NCBI GenBank assembly: GCA_027442615.1
Contig: DAIBBI010000029.1
Span: 62,001 to 126,000, forward strand
DNA length: 64,000 nucleotides
Direction of reading: 5' to 3'
From: JAJZRV01 sp027442615
GTDB taxonomy: Bacteria; Pseudomonadota; Gammaproteobacteria; Burkholderiales; Ferrovaceae
Shown here: in pieces, positions 49,621 to 58,440 of the stretch
Layout of the letters: each line of letters starts with the position of its first letter
How positions within the stretch are numbered: the stretch's first letter is position 1
Notes under the pieces: generated by a model
What the model was told of the DNA's origin: nothing
Databases searched by the model: none
What the model saw: the letters and a program-made list of their open reading frames with translations, nothing else
Translations under genes and position numbers: made by a program

Positions 49621-50279
49621 CACAGTTCATCCTTCTGATTGCCGGGCCAGCCGAAGCGCTCTTCCTTCCAGGGGTCCCCCTCGTTGTGGTAACCGCGAAC
49701 TTCCCAGAACCCGGGGCGGTCCCGTTCATGCAGCTCGATGGCCTTGAGCCACTTGGCCCCTTTCCAGGCATACCGTTTGGGCACGATGATGCGCACCGGG
49801 CCGCCATGGTTGCGCGCAATGGGGTGTCCCGACCAGCAGTGTGCAATGATCACGTCGTCATCGAGCAAGGCCATCAGGGGCAGGTTCGTGGTGTAGTCGT
49901 CATAGCCATGCAGCGTGACAAACTGAGCCGTTTCCAGCGGTCCGGCCAGTGCGAGAAGGTCGCGCGCCATGACGCCGCGCCACTCCATGTCCAGTTGGGA
50001 CCAGCGCGTGACGCAGTGGAAATCGGAAGTTGAAGTGGTTTGCGGCAGGGCCTGATAGGCTGCCCAGTCCAGGTCCATTTCACGCTGGACCAACCCGAAG
50101 ACGCGTAGCCGCCAATGCTCCAGGGGAATGTGGGGCTGGATGCCAAGGTCCAGTATCGGAAAATCACGAACCTCGGTTTGGCCTTGAGGGATGCGTGCAT
50201 TGGCATGGATTCGCCCGGGTTTCATCTCCCTGCGGGTCACGGCGATTTTGGCCTGGATGAGTTTGTTCCAGTCGGTCAT
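49620..50279 (-). CDS. Sulfite-oxidase-like molybdopterin protein (YuiH type)
   Basis: This 219-aa protein is the sulfite-oxidase/YedY molybdopterin fold alone. Cys in DFHCVTRWSQLDMEWRG is the molybdenum ligand, and GYDDYTTNLPL with HCWSGHPIARNHGGPVRIIV are family blocks. There is no Tat signal, haem domain or dimerisation domain, so it is a cytoplasmic form. The natural substrate is unknown. ATG 50279 overlaps the lspA stop by four bases; the longer reading to 50468 is a shadow. Many gammaproteobacteria carry fkpB between lspA and ispH; this gene takes that place. Confidence 0.88.
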   Translation of the reverse strand: MTDWNKLIQAKIAVTRREMKPGRIHANARIPQGQTEVRDFPILDLGIQPHIPLEHWRLRVFGLVQREMDLDWAAYQALPQTTSTSDFHCVTRWSQLDMEWRGVMARDLLALAGPLETAQFVTLHGYDDYTTNLPLMALLDDDVIIAHCWSGHPIARNHGGPVRIIVPKRYAWKGAKWLKAIELHERDRPGFWEVRGYHNEGDPWKEERFGWPGNQKDEL

Positions 50280-50740
50280 TTGCCTGTCTTCAAGCTGTCC
50301 CACAGCAGGACGACGACACCGAGGGTGATGGCCGAATCTGCCAGGTTGAATGCGGGCCAATAATGGTGGCCCACATGCCATTGAATGAAGTCGGTGACGG
50401 TTCCCAATAGAACGCGGTCCACCAGGTTGCCCAGGGCGCCGCCCATGATCAGACTCAATCCAAGACAAAAGCGGCGATTGTTCGCATGGCGCACGATCAG
50501 GATACCGATGAACAGCAGGGCCGCCAAGGCGATGCCGCTGAAAAAATAGCGTTGCCAGCCGCTGGCATTGGCCAGCAGGCTGAAAGCCGCCCCCTGGTTA
50601 TGGGCCAGTACCAGGTCGAAGTAATCGTTGACGCGGCGAATGAGGTCTGTCCCCATCCAGGCCGTGATCCAGCGTTTGCTGGCCTGGTCGGCCAGCGTCA
50701 CGACGAGGGCTAACCCAAGCCACCGGGCCAGGTTACGCAT
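50276..50740 (-). CDS. lspA: Lipoprotein signal peptidase LspA
   Basis: LspA cuts lipoprotein signal peptides in the inner membrane. It has four hydrophobic segments in 154 aa. The two catalytic aspartates are in GGALGNLVDRV and FNLADSAI. LAHNQGAAFSLLA is the family N-terminal motif. ATG 50740 overlaps the ileS stop by eight bases; the 209-aa reading upstream is a shadow. It processes FlgH among others. Confidence 0.96.
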   Translation of the reverse strand: MRNLARWLGLALVVTLADQASKRWITAWMGTDLIRRVNDYFDLVLAHNQGAAFSLLANASGWQRYFFSGIALAALLFIGILIVRHANNRRFCLGLSLIMGGALGNLVDRVLLGTVTDFIQWHVGHHYWPAFNLADSAITLGVVVLLWDSLKTGK

Positions 50741-53579
50741 GGTGGCGTGCTTCGCCCGGGCCAGAGAGATTGGCGACGCAGCGCCCGCACAGCCCGGGGA
50801 ATTCGGGTTGCCGGTTGACGTCCTCGCGGTAATGCCAGCAACGTTCGCACTTGGCATGTTTCGTGGCCTCCACATAAAGGCCGATTTCGGCAGGGGCTGA
50901 CGCATCGGGAAGTGCCAGATTCAGGACCTGGGCTGCAGCAGGCATTGCGTCCACTGCGCTGTCCAGCACGACGGCTTGGGATGTGATGAACACAAAGCGC
51001 AGGTCGTCGCCAAACTGGCGCAGCCATGTCAGGGTGCTGCCCGTGGCGTAGAGGGTGACTTCGCCTGCCAGGGAAGATCCCAGGGCGCCCGCTGTGCGCA
51101 GTTCTTCCAGTCGTTTCTGTATCTGGCTGCGCAGCCGCCGCAGATCGTTCCAGGAGGAGGTACGAGCCGCCTCGTCGGGCACTTCGGGCAAGGCATGCCA
51201 GGTTTCCAGAAATACCGATGAGGCCACATCGGGGGTTGAGCCCTGCAGCGTGGCCCAGACCTCCTCGGCGGTAAAAGTCAGGATGGGGGCCATCAGCCTG
51301 ACGAGGCTTTGGGTGATGTGCCATAGCGCATTCTGCGCGGCGCGTCGCGGCATGGACTGTGCACCGGTGGTATACAGCCGGTCCTTCAGGATGTCGAGGT
51401 AGAAGCCGCCCAGGTCTTCCGAGCAAAAGGTTTGCAGACGCTGCGCAACCAGGTGAAATTCGTATTGGTCATAGTCCTGCAGGGCCTGCTGCTGAAACTG
51501 GCGCGTCAGGGCCACGGCATAACGATCGATGTCCAGCCACTGTCCGGGGGCCATTGCATCGCGAACGGGATCGAAGTCGGCCAGGTTGGCCAGCAAAAAG
51601 CGCAGCGTATTGCGAATGCGGCGGTAGGCTTCCACCACACGCTTCAGAATTTCATCGGACAGGTTGAGTTCGCCCGAGTAATCCGTGCTGGCCACCCAGA
51701 GCCGCAGATTGTCGGCGCCCAGGGTGTCCATGACCTTTTGTGGCAGCACCACATTGCCCAGGGACTTGCTCATTTTGCGACCCTGGCCATCGACCACGAA
51801 ACCGTGGGTCAGCAGGGCATCATAGGGGGCGCGGCCGTCCAGGGCGCAACCGGTGAGCAGGGAGGACTGAAACCAGCCACGGTGCTGGTCCGAGCCTTCC
51901 AGATACAGGTCGGCCGGGTACTTGAGTTCGGGGCGGCGACGTACCACCGAGGCATGGGTTGTGCCCGAGTCGAACCAGACATCCAGGGTGTCGGTCAGCT
52001 TGCGATATTGGTCGGCCTCGCCGCCCAGCAATTCTGCGCCGTCCAGCGCAAACCAAGCCTCGATGCCTTCCCTTTCGATGCGCTGCGCCACCTGCTCGAG
52101 CAGGTCTTTGGTCTGGGGATGCAATGCGCCAGATTTTCGATGGACGAAAAAGGGAATGGGTACACCCCAGGCGCGCTGGCGGGAGACGCACCAGTCCGGA
52201 CGGTTTTCAACCATGGCGGAGAGCCGGGCGCGTCCCCAGGCGGGATAGAAGCGCGTCTGCGATACTGCCCTGCGCGCCGTGTCGCGTAACGACAGGTCCT
52301 GCCCGGGTTGTTGGTCCATGCGAATGAACCATTGGGGGGTCGCCCTGAAAATGATGGGGGATTTGTGGCGCCAGCAGTGTGGATAGCTGTGCGTCAGGGG
52401 GGCTGCGCTCAAGAGCAGGTGGCGTTGCCTTAACGCCTCGATGATGACGGGGTTGGCCGCCCACACGCCCAGACCACCGACCAGCGGTACGGAAGGCATG
52501 AAAACGCCGTCATCACCCACCGGGTTATCCACCACGAGGTTATAGCGCAGTCCGACGGCATAGTCCTCCACCCCATGGGCAGGCGATGTATGCACCAGTC
52601 CGGTCCCGGTTTCCACGGTGACATGTTCGCCACAGATGATGGGCGAGGGGCGTTCCAGCAGCGGGTGCCGTAACTGCAGATGTTCCAGCGCGCGCCCCGG
52701 CACGGTGCCCAATATTCCCCGCGATTGCAGGCCGTAGCGCGCAAGGCTGGCTTCCATGAGATCTTTGAGCAGAATCAGCTGGCCCTGCTCGGTGTCCACC
52801 AGCACATAGTCCAGATCGGGGTGGACGCTGACGGCCCGGTTGCCGGGCAGGGTCCATGGGGTTGTGGTCCAGATCACGGCAAAGGCGGGGTACTCACCTA
52901 GCGAGGCGCCAAACACTTTTTCCAGCGCAGCGTGGTCACTCACCGGGAAGGCGACGTCAATGGCAACGGACTGGCGGTCTTCGTATTCCACTTCCGCCTC
53001 GGCCAGGGCCGAGCCGCAATCCAGGCACCAGTTGACCGGTTTTTGACCCTGAAACAGGAAGCCGCGCTTCCAGATGCCCCCCAGGGCGCGCACGATGTCT
53101 GCTTCGGTCTGGAAATTCATGGTGAGGTAGGGGTTGTCCCAGTCGCCCATGACCCCTAACCGGATGAAGTCGGCCTTTTGCCGGTCCACCTGGGTAGCGG
53201 CATAGGCCCGGCAAAGCTCGCGAAAACGGGCAGGTGCAATGGCCTTGCCGTGCGTCTTCTCGACCTGGTGCTCGATGGGCAAGCCATGGCAATCCCAGCC
53301 CGGTACGTAGGGGGCGTCAAAACCGGACAGGGTTTTGCTTTTGACGATGATGTCCTTGAGGATCTTGTTGACCGCATGGCCGATGTGAATGTCCCCGTTG
53401 GCGTACGGGGGGCCGTCGTGGAGGGTAAAGCGGGGACGCCCGGCGCAGTGGTCGCGGAGTTTGCGGTAACGCTGCTGTTGTTGCCACGAGGCAAGCCAGA
53501 CGGGTTCCCGTTTGGCAAGGTCGGCCCGCATCGGAAAAGGCGTTTCAAGCAGATTGAGCGTTTTTTTGAAATCGGTCAT
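50733..53579 (-). CDS. ileS: Isoleucyl-tRNA synthetase
   Basis: This class I enzyme charges tRNA-Ile. HIGH is at residues 65-68 (DIHIGHAVNK) and KMSKS near 601-605 (GRKMSKSLGN). The C-terminal zinc site has CERCWHYREDV and GLCGRCVANL near 905-935. The 948-aa length is the usual bacterial type. ATG 53579 overlaps the ribF stop by four bases (ATGA). Confidence 0.98.
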   Translation of the reverse strand: MTDFKKTLNLLETPFPMRADLAKREPVWLASWQQQQRYRKLRDHCAGRPRFTLHDGPPYANGDIHIGHAVNKILKDIIVKSKTLSGFDAPYVPGWDCHGLPIEHQVEKTHGKAIAPARFRELCRAYAATQVDRQKADFIRLGVMGDWDNPYLTMNFQTEADIVRALGGIWKRGFLFQGQKPVNWCLDCGSALAEAEVEYEDRQSVAIDVAFPVSDHAALEKVFGASLGEYPAFAVIWTTTPWTLPGNRAVSVHPDLDYVLVDTEQGQLILLKDLMEASLARYGLQSRGILGTVPGRALEHLQLRHPLLERPSPIICGEHVTVETGTGLVHTSPAHGVEDYAVGLRYNLVVDNPVGDDGVFMPSVPLVGGLGVWAANPVIIEALRQRHLLLSAAPLTHSYPHCWRHKSPIIFRATPQWFIRMDQQPGQDLSLRDTARRAVSQTRFYPAWGRARLSAMVENRPDWCVSRQRAWGVPIPFFVHRKSGALHPQTKDLLEQVAQRIEREGIEAWFALDGAELLGGEADQYRKLTDTLDVWFDSGTTHASVVRRRPELKYPADLYLEGSDQHRGWFQSSLLTGCALDGRAPYDALLTHGFVVDGQGRKMSKSLGNVVLPQKVMDTLGADNLRLWVASTDYSGELNLSDEILKRVVEAYRRIRNTLRFLLANLADFDPVRDAMAPGQWLDIDRYAVALTRQFQQQALQDYDQYEFHLVAQRLQTFCSEDLGGFYLDILKDRLYTTGAQSMPRRAAQNALWHITQSLVRLMAPILTFTAEEVWATLQGSTPDVASSVFLETWHALPEVPDEAARTSSWNDLRRLRSQIQKRLEELRTAGALGSSLAGEVTLYATGSTLTWLRQFGDDLRFVFITSQAVVLDSAVDAMPAAAQVLNLALPDASAPAEIGLYVEATKHAKCERCWHYREDVNRQPEFPGLCGRCVANLSGPGEARHHA

Positions 53580-54517
53580 GTCGTAGGGTCAGTCGCTTGC
53601 GCAAAATAGTCCCGGGCAGCCGCCGCATCACGCGCCATCTGCCGGGTCATGGTTTCCAGGCTGTCAAACTGCACTTCATCGCGAATCTTGTGCATAAAGT
53701 GCACATGAATTCTGGTGCCATAAATCGTGCCGTCAAAGTCAAACAGATGCACTTCCAGCAACCACTCGCCGCTGCTGCTGACGGTGGGGCGCGTTCCCAG
53801 GCTGGCTACCCCGATCCGGAGTTGCGGCCCCAATCCGCTGACGGTCACGGCAAAGATCCCTGAGAGCGGAGAGACGCGCCTGTTGAGCCTGATGTTTGCC
53901 GTGGGATATCCCAGCGTCCGCCCCAGCTGTTGCCCGGTGCCGACCCGGCCGCTCATGAAAAAAGGGCGTCCCAGCAATTGCCGGGCCAGATCCATGTGCC
54001 CTCCGGCCAGGGCCTCGCGTACCCCACTGCTGGAGACGCGCTGCCCTGCAGCCATGATGCTGGAAAGCGCGAAGCATTCAAATCCCTGTGCCGTGCCAGC
54101 ACGCTGTAATGTTTCGAAATCGCCGGAACGCTGGGCGCCAAAGCGAAAATCGTCACCCACCAGCAGCCAGCGTGTCTGTAGTCTTTGAACCAGCCATGCC
54201 GAGATGAACGCATCGGCGGGCATGGCGGCGAGGGCCCGGTTAAAGCGCAGGACGCTGACCTGCTCGATGCCCGCTGCCTCCAGCAATTCCAGTTTTTCGC
54301 GCAGGGTGGTCAACCTCGGAGGCGCTTCATTCGGCGAAAAGAATTCGCGCGGATGCGGCTCGAAAGTCACGACGCCCGTAGCCAGTCCAAGCGAATGGGC
54401 GGCCACTCGCAGGGCGTGCAACATCGCCTGGTGTCCCAGATGGACGCCATCGAAATTTCCGATGGTCAGAGCCATGGGTCTGTCGCTAACGGCTGGGGTT
54501 CCCAGGTGGATGCGCAT
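53576..54517 (-). CDS. ribF: Bifunctional riboflavin kinase/FAD synthetase RibF
   Basis: It converts riboflavin to FMN and FAD. The N-terminal adenylyltransferase starts near residue 15 with ALTIGNFDGVHLGHQAML. The C-terminal kinase domain has FFMSGRVGTGQQLGRTLGYP and TANIRLNRRVSPLSGIFAV. The length is 313 aa. ATG 54517 gives MRIHLGTPAV; a reading extending to 54997 runs antisense to the transporter region and is rejected. It heads the ribF-ileS-lspA-ispH block. Confidence 0.97.
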   Translation of the reverse strand: MRIHLGTPAVSDRPMALTIGNFDGVHLGHQAMLHALRVAAHSLGLATGVVTFEPHPREFFSPNEAPPRLTTLREKLELLEAAGIEQVSVLRFNRALAAMPADAFISAWLVQRLQTRWLLVGDDFRFGAQRSGDFETLQRAGTAQGFECFALSSIMAAGQRVSSSGVREALAGGHMDLARQLLGRPFFMSGRVGTGQQLGRTLGYPTANIRLNRRVSPLSGIFAVTVSGLGPQLRIGVASLGTRPTVSSSGEWLLEVHLFDFDGTIYGTRIHVHFMHKIRDEVQFDSLETMTRQMARDAAAARDYFAQATDPTT

Positions 54518-54594
54518 GACGCTGGCAGGCAAAGCGTTGATTCTATCGTCAATGGGCACGGTTCTGCCACTGCGGCGAACCCGGTGCGCCTTGT

Positions 54595-55353
54595 TTAGAA
54601 AAGCAGCCTGGCGGAGATGAGCAGCAGTAGGGTGGCCAGCAACGGTCGCGACAGTTTTTCCGGAATATGGGCGTTGAGGTGCGACCCTAACCAGATTCCC
54701 GGGATGGAGCCCAGCAACAGGTTGGCCAGGAGTCCGGTGTTGACGTGACCCAGGGATAGATGCCCCAGGCCCGCCAGCAGGGTGAGGGGGACGGCATGGG
54801 CGATGTCGGTGCCGACGATCCTGGAAATGGGCATTTTGGGATAGAGGGCAATCAGGACGGCTGTTCCCACGGCACCCGCTCCCACCGAGGAGATCGTCAC
54901 CAGCATCCCGATCAGTGCCCCCAGTGCGATGGTCAGGGCCGGCGGCCGGGGCGCATCGGCAGGCTGCAGGGCGCAGGGCATGCCGCGCAAGCCGCACAGC
55001 AGCGCGATGGCAGTGAGCACCAGCGCAATACCCAGGCCATACCTGAAAAAAGCATCGTAGGTGTGCAGCGATTTGAATTCCCGCAACAGCCCCAGGGTCA
55101 GGACTGTGGCGGGCGCGCTTCCCAGAATCAGCAGCCTCACGGCTTTCCAGTCCACATTGTCCTTGCGGCTATGGACCCAGACGCCGCTGGCCTTGGTTGC
55201 CGCGGCATAGAGCAGGTCGGTTCCCACGGCGGTGGAGGGAGGGATGCCGAATACCATCACCAGAAGGGGGGTCATCAGCGAACCGCCTCCCACTCCCGTC
55301 ACCCCTACCAGAAATCCGCCGAGCAATCCCGAAATCGCATAAGACCATTCCAT
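54595..55353 (-). CDS. TauE/SafE-family transporter
   Basis: This eight-helix-type inner-membrane protein has 252 aa. GLLGGFLVGVTGVGGGSLMT and PLLVMVFGIPPSTAVGTDLL near the N terminus, and GMLVTISSVGAGAVGTAVLI near the middle, are the two family repeats. Members export sulfite or other sulfonates. ATG 55353 has AAGGG upstream; an earlier start at 55404 is unsupported. It is transcribed divergently from cysB, which suggests a link to sulfur metabolism. Confidence 0.88.
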   Translation of the reverse strand: MEWSYAISGLLGGFLVGVTGVGGGSLMTPLLVMVFGIPPSTAVGTDLLYAAATKASGVWVHSRKDNVDWKAVRLLILGSAPATVLTLGLLREFKSLHTYDAFFRYGLGIALVLTAIALLCGLRGMPCALQPADAPRPPALTIALGALIGMLVTISSVGAGAVGTAVLIALYPKMPISRIVGTDIAHAVPLTLLAGLGHLSLGHVNTGLLANLLLGSIPGIWLGSHLNAHIPEKLSRPLLATLLLLISARLLF

Positions 55354-55472
55354 AAAACACCCTTGGCGCCTTGAGCGCACAACCTGAGTCAGCCATGTTA
55401 ACAACGAGCCTATAGATATATTAAGTAATATTGTGTTAGCTTTATGTAACTTGAAGTTCTATGGAGGGCCTC
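55354..55472. promoter_or_regulatory. Divergent AT-rich region between the TauE/SafE gene and cysB
   Basis: Bases 55410-55450 are far more AT-rich than surroundings, with TATAGATATATTAAG and TAATATTG, as expected of promoter or CysB-binding DNA. Specific elements could not be fixed. Confidence 0.45.
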
Positions 55473-56420
55473 ATGAAGCTCCAACAGTTGCGTTACCTGG
55501 TTGAAGTTGCGCAGTCCGGTTTGAACGTTTCACAGGCCGCTGAGAACCTGCATACCTCCCAGCCCGGGGTCAGCAAGCAGATTCGCCTGCTGGAAGACGA
55601 GTTGGGGGTGGATATTTTTGTGCGCAACGGCAAACGCGTGGTGAGCGTGACAGAGCCGGGTCGACATATCCTGGCCATTGCAGAGCGTGTCCTGCTGGAA
55701 GCCAAAAACCTGAAGGAAGCCGGCCGGGAATTCAGCAGCCAGTTTACGGGAACCCTGACGATCGCCACGACGCATACGCAGGCGCGTTATGTGCTGCCGA
55801 AGGTGGTCGCGCAGTTTTCCGAGCGTTATCCCCTGGTCAAGTTGACGCTGCATCAAGGCAACCCCATCAACGTGGCCGAGGAGGTGGTTTCGGGTCGGGC
55901 CGACCTTGCCATTGCCACCGAGGGCCTGGACCAGTTTGCCGACTTGCGGGTTCTGCCTTGCTACCAGTGGAATCGCAGCATCGTGGTGACGCCGGGGCAT
56001 CCCCTGCTGGAGCGGCCCAAGCCGACTCTTGAGGAGTTGGCAGCATTTCCGCTCATCACCTACGACTTTGCCTTTACCGGGCGCTCAAAAATCAACCAGT
56101 CCTTCGAGCGTCACGGCCTCACGCCCAATGTGGTGCTGACGGCATTGGATTCGGATGTGATCAAGACTTATGTGGAGCTGGGGATGGGCGTGGGGATCAT
56201 TGCGACCATGGCATTTGACCCGGCCCGGGACCAGGGGCTGCGAGCCCTGGACGTGAGCCATTTGTTCGAAAACAGCACGACGCGGGTGGGCATCAGGCGC
56301 GGGGCTTTTCTGCGACAGTACACCTTTGACTTCATCGCGCTGTTTGCACCCCATCTGGACAAGGCGGTGGTGCAGCAGGCGCTGGAGGGCGACGAGCCCG
56401 ATTCAGGCGCCGTTTTTTGA
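55473..56420 (+). CDS. cysB: LysR-type sulfur regulator CysB
   Basis: CysB activates cysteine and sulfate assimilation genes in response to acetylserine. The N-terminal helix-turn-helix (VSQAAENLHTSQPGVSKQIR) is at about 19-38. The substrate domain holds GTLTIATTHTQARYVLPKVV and FTGRSKINQSFERHGLTPNV. The length is 315 aa. ATG 55473 has GGAGG five bases upstream; ATG 55461 is the alternative. Its stop lies inside the convergent murJ gene (18-bp overlap). Confidence 0.95.
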   Translation: MKLQQLRYLVEVAQSGLNVSQAAENLHTSQPGVSKQIRLLEDELGVDIFVRNGKRVVSVTEPGRHILAIAERVLLEAKNLKEAGREFSSQFTGTLTIATTHTQARYVLPKVVAQFSERYPLVKLTLHQGNPINVAEEVVSGRADLAIATEGLDQFADLRVLPCYQWNRSIVVTPGHPLLERPKPTLEELAAFPLITYDFAFTGRSKINQSFERHGLTPNVVLTALDSDVIKTYVELGMGVGIIATMAFDPARDQGLRALDVSHLFENSTTRVGIRRGAFLRQYTFDFIALFAPHLDKAVVQQALEGDEPDSGAVF

Positions 56421-57938
56421 AAAATCCTTGAAGCGAATGCCCATCAGCCAGAGCATTGCAAAGTAGGAGGCTGCAGCAGCGGCCAGCAGCGGCGCCAGGG
56501 CCATGGCGTGTTCCAGGCTCGATCCCGTCAGCCAGCGCGACTGGGTGCCCTGGAAAAACGTCAAAACCAGGGCCATGACCCCAAGTGCCAGGGCAAGCTT
56601 GGCCAGAAACAGCCCCCAGCCGGGGCGGGGCCTGTAGAGTCCGCGGCGGCGCAACCCGTGGTAGAGCAGGGTGGCATTGAGACAGGCGCCCAGACCGGTG
56701 GCCAGGGCGAGTCCGGCATGCTGAAACAGGTTCATGAACAGGACGTTCATGAGCTGGGTGACACCCAGCACCAGAATGGCGATTTTGACCGGCGTCTTGA
56801 TGTTTTGACGCGCATAGAAACCAGGTGCCAGGATCTTGACTGCAATGAGCCCCGTCAATCCCAGGCTGTAGGCCATGAGGGCATTGCGCACCATCAGGAC
56901 GTCGTGCGCCTGGAAGGCGCCACGAAAGAACAGGGTGGACACCAGCGGGACTCCGGCCACGGCCATCGCGACGGCGGCAGGCAGGGTCAGCACCAGGGTC
57001 AGGCGCAGCCCCCAGTCCAGCAGGTCGGAGTAACGGACCTCATCGCCGGCTGCATGGTGGGTGACGAGGCTGGGCAGCAGGATGGTGCCCAGCGCGGCGC
57101 CCAGAAGCCCGGTGGGAAACTCCATCAACCGATCTGCATAAAACAGCCAGGACACGCTTCCCGTTGGAAGGTAGGAGGCAAAGATGGTGCTGATCAGCAG
57201 GCTGATTTGACCCACCGAGACGCCGATTACGGCAGGCCCCATCAGCTTCAGGACGCGCAGCAGCCCCGGTTCATGCAGGTTCCAGCGCAGTCGGGGCAGC
57301 ATGTGGATGCGGTGCAGGAAGGGCCACTGAAACGCCAGTTGTAACGCACCGCCCACCAGGGCTCCCCAGGCCAGCGCCATGATGGGCTGTTCAAACCAGG
57401 GTGCGGCCACGAGGGCGAAGAAGATGAACGACAGATTGAGCAGTACGGGGGTGAATGCAGGAACCCAGAACCGGTTCCAGGTGTTGAGTATCCCTGCGGA
57501 CAGTGACACCAGGGCGATGAAGAAAATGTAGGGAAAAGTGACGCGCAGCAACTGCGTGGTGATGGCAAATTTGCCTGGGTCCGATTCAAAACCGGGTGCC
57601 GACAGCGCCACCACCTGGGGGGCAAACAACACGCCCAGAATGCTGGTCAGCAGGACGGCAACCGTCAGGGCGGTGGCCACGTGATCGATCAACCGGCGAG
57701 CGGACGCTTCACCCTGTCGCGTTTTGGCCGAGGCCAGAATGGGGACGAAGGCTTGCGAAAAGGCGCCCTCGGCAAACAGCCTGCGCAACAGGTTGGGAAT
57801 GCGAAAGGCGACGAAAAAGGCATCCGTCAGGCCGCCCGCGCCAAAAACATGGGCCACTGCCGCATCCCGGATAAATCCGAGGATCCGTGAGAGCAGCGTC
57901 ATGCCGCTGGTATGGGCCAGAGCTTTGAGGAGGTTCAT
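56403..57938 (-). CDS. murJ: Lipid II flippase MurJ
   Basis: MurJ moves lipid II across the inner membrane. The start is typical (LLKALAHTSGMTLLSRILGF, then IRDAAVAHVFGAGGLTDAFF). The 511-aa protein has about 14 hydrophobic segments, with NLLRRLFAEGAFSQAFVPIL as a family block. It converges with cysB, and their coding ends overlap by 18 bases. Confidence 0.96.
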   Translation of the reverse strand: MNLLKALAHTSGMTLLSRILGFIRDAAVAHVFGAGGLTDAFFVAFRIPNLLRRLFAEGAFSQAFVPILASAKTRQGEASARRLIDHVATALTVAVLLTSILGVLFAPQVVALSAPGFESDPGKFAITTQLLRVTFPYIFFIALVSLSAGILNTWNRFWVPAFTPVLLNLSFIFFALVAAPWFEQPIMALAWGALVGGALQLAFQWPFLHRIHMLPRLRWNLHEPGLLRVLKLMGPAVIGVSVGQISLLISTIFASYLPTGSVSWLFYADRLMEFPTGLLGAALGTILLPSLVTHHAAGDEVRYSDLLDWGLRLTLVLTLPAAVAMAVAGVPLVSTLFFRGAFQAHDVLMVRNALMAYSLGLTGLIAVKILAPGFYARQNIKTPVKIAILVLGVTQLMNVLFMNLFQHAGLALATGLGACLNATLLYHGLRRRGLYRPRPGWGLFLAKLALALGVMALVLTFFQGTQSRWLTGSSLEHAMALAPLLAAAAASYFAMLWLMGIRFKDFSKNGA

Positions 57939-57963
57939 GGGGCTGCGGCAAGGGTAACACAGA

Positions 57964-57992
57964 TTGATTTTCTCCAGAAAATCACATAGAAT
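57964..57992 (+). promoter_or_regulatory. Sigma-70 promoter of rpsT
   Basis: -35 TTGATT (57964-57969), 17-base gap, -10 TAGAAT (57987-57992). The predicted leader of about 70 bases contains the hairpin GGAGCG/CGCTCC (58021-58046). Confidence 0.75.
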
Positions 57993-58067
57993 CTCCGGTT
58001 TTCCACCAAAACATATACGTGGAGCGCGTCGTCGACAGGCCGCTCCCGGTTACAGGAGCCTTCTCAA

Positions 58068-58334
58068 ATGGCAAATTCCGCACAGGCCGAAAAACGGGCC
58101 CGACAAGCCGAAGCGCAGCGCGCTCACAACATGTCCTTGCGCTCCACCCTGCGTACCGCGGTCAAGAAGGTGCGCAAGGCCGTGGCTGCGGGAGACAAGG
58201 GTGCAGCCCAGACGGTGTTTCAGGCGGCAACCAGCACCATTGATCGCATCGCTGACAAGAAGATCATTCACAAGAACATGGCTGCTCGCACCAAGAGCCG
58301 CCTGTCTGCAGCCGTCAAGGGCATGGCCGCCTAG
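58068..58334 (+). CDS. rpsT: Ribosomal protein S20
   Basis: S20 binds 16S rRNA in the small subunit. The 88-aa basic protein (MANSAQAEKRARQAEAQRAH, then STLRTAVKKVRKAVAAGD and IHKNMAARTKSRLSAAVK) is unmistakable. ACAGGAG precedes the ATG. The promoter is at 57964 and a hairpin terminator follows. Confidence 0.98.
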   Translation: MANSAQAEKRARQAEAQRAHNMSLRSTLRTAVKKVRKAVAAGDKGAAQTVFQAATSTIDRIADKKIIHKNMAARTKSRLSAAVKGMAA

Positions 58335-58370
58335 TCTGCGACGACACGACGAAGTACGGCAGGAATAGGG

Positions 58371-58405
58371 CGGCGGCGATAGCAATATCGCCGCCGATTT
58401 CATTT
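58371..58405 (+). terminator. Hairpin terminator after rpsT
   Basis: An 11-bp stem CGGCGGCGATA/TATCGCCGCCG with a GCAA loop (58371-58396), then ATTTCATTT. The T tract is interrupted, so some readthrough into argD is possible. Confidence 0.8.
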
Positions 58406-58440
58406 GGAAAGCGCGTCCGTCGCGCAGCAGGGATCGCTTC

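Noticed and set aside
54518..54997. N-terminal extension of ribF to 473 codons
   Set aside because: The extension is antisense to the TauE/SafE gene, is Arg/Pro/His-rich and lacks family similarity; the FAD synthetase domain begins just after 54517.
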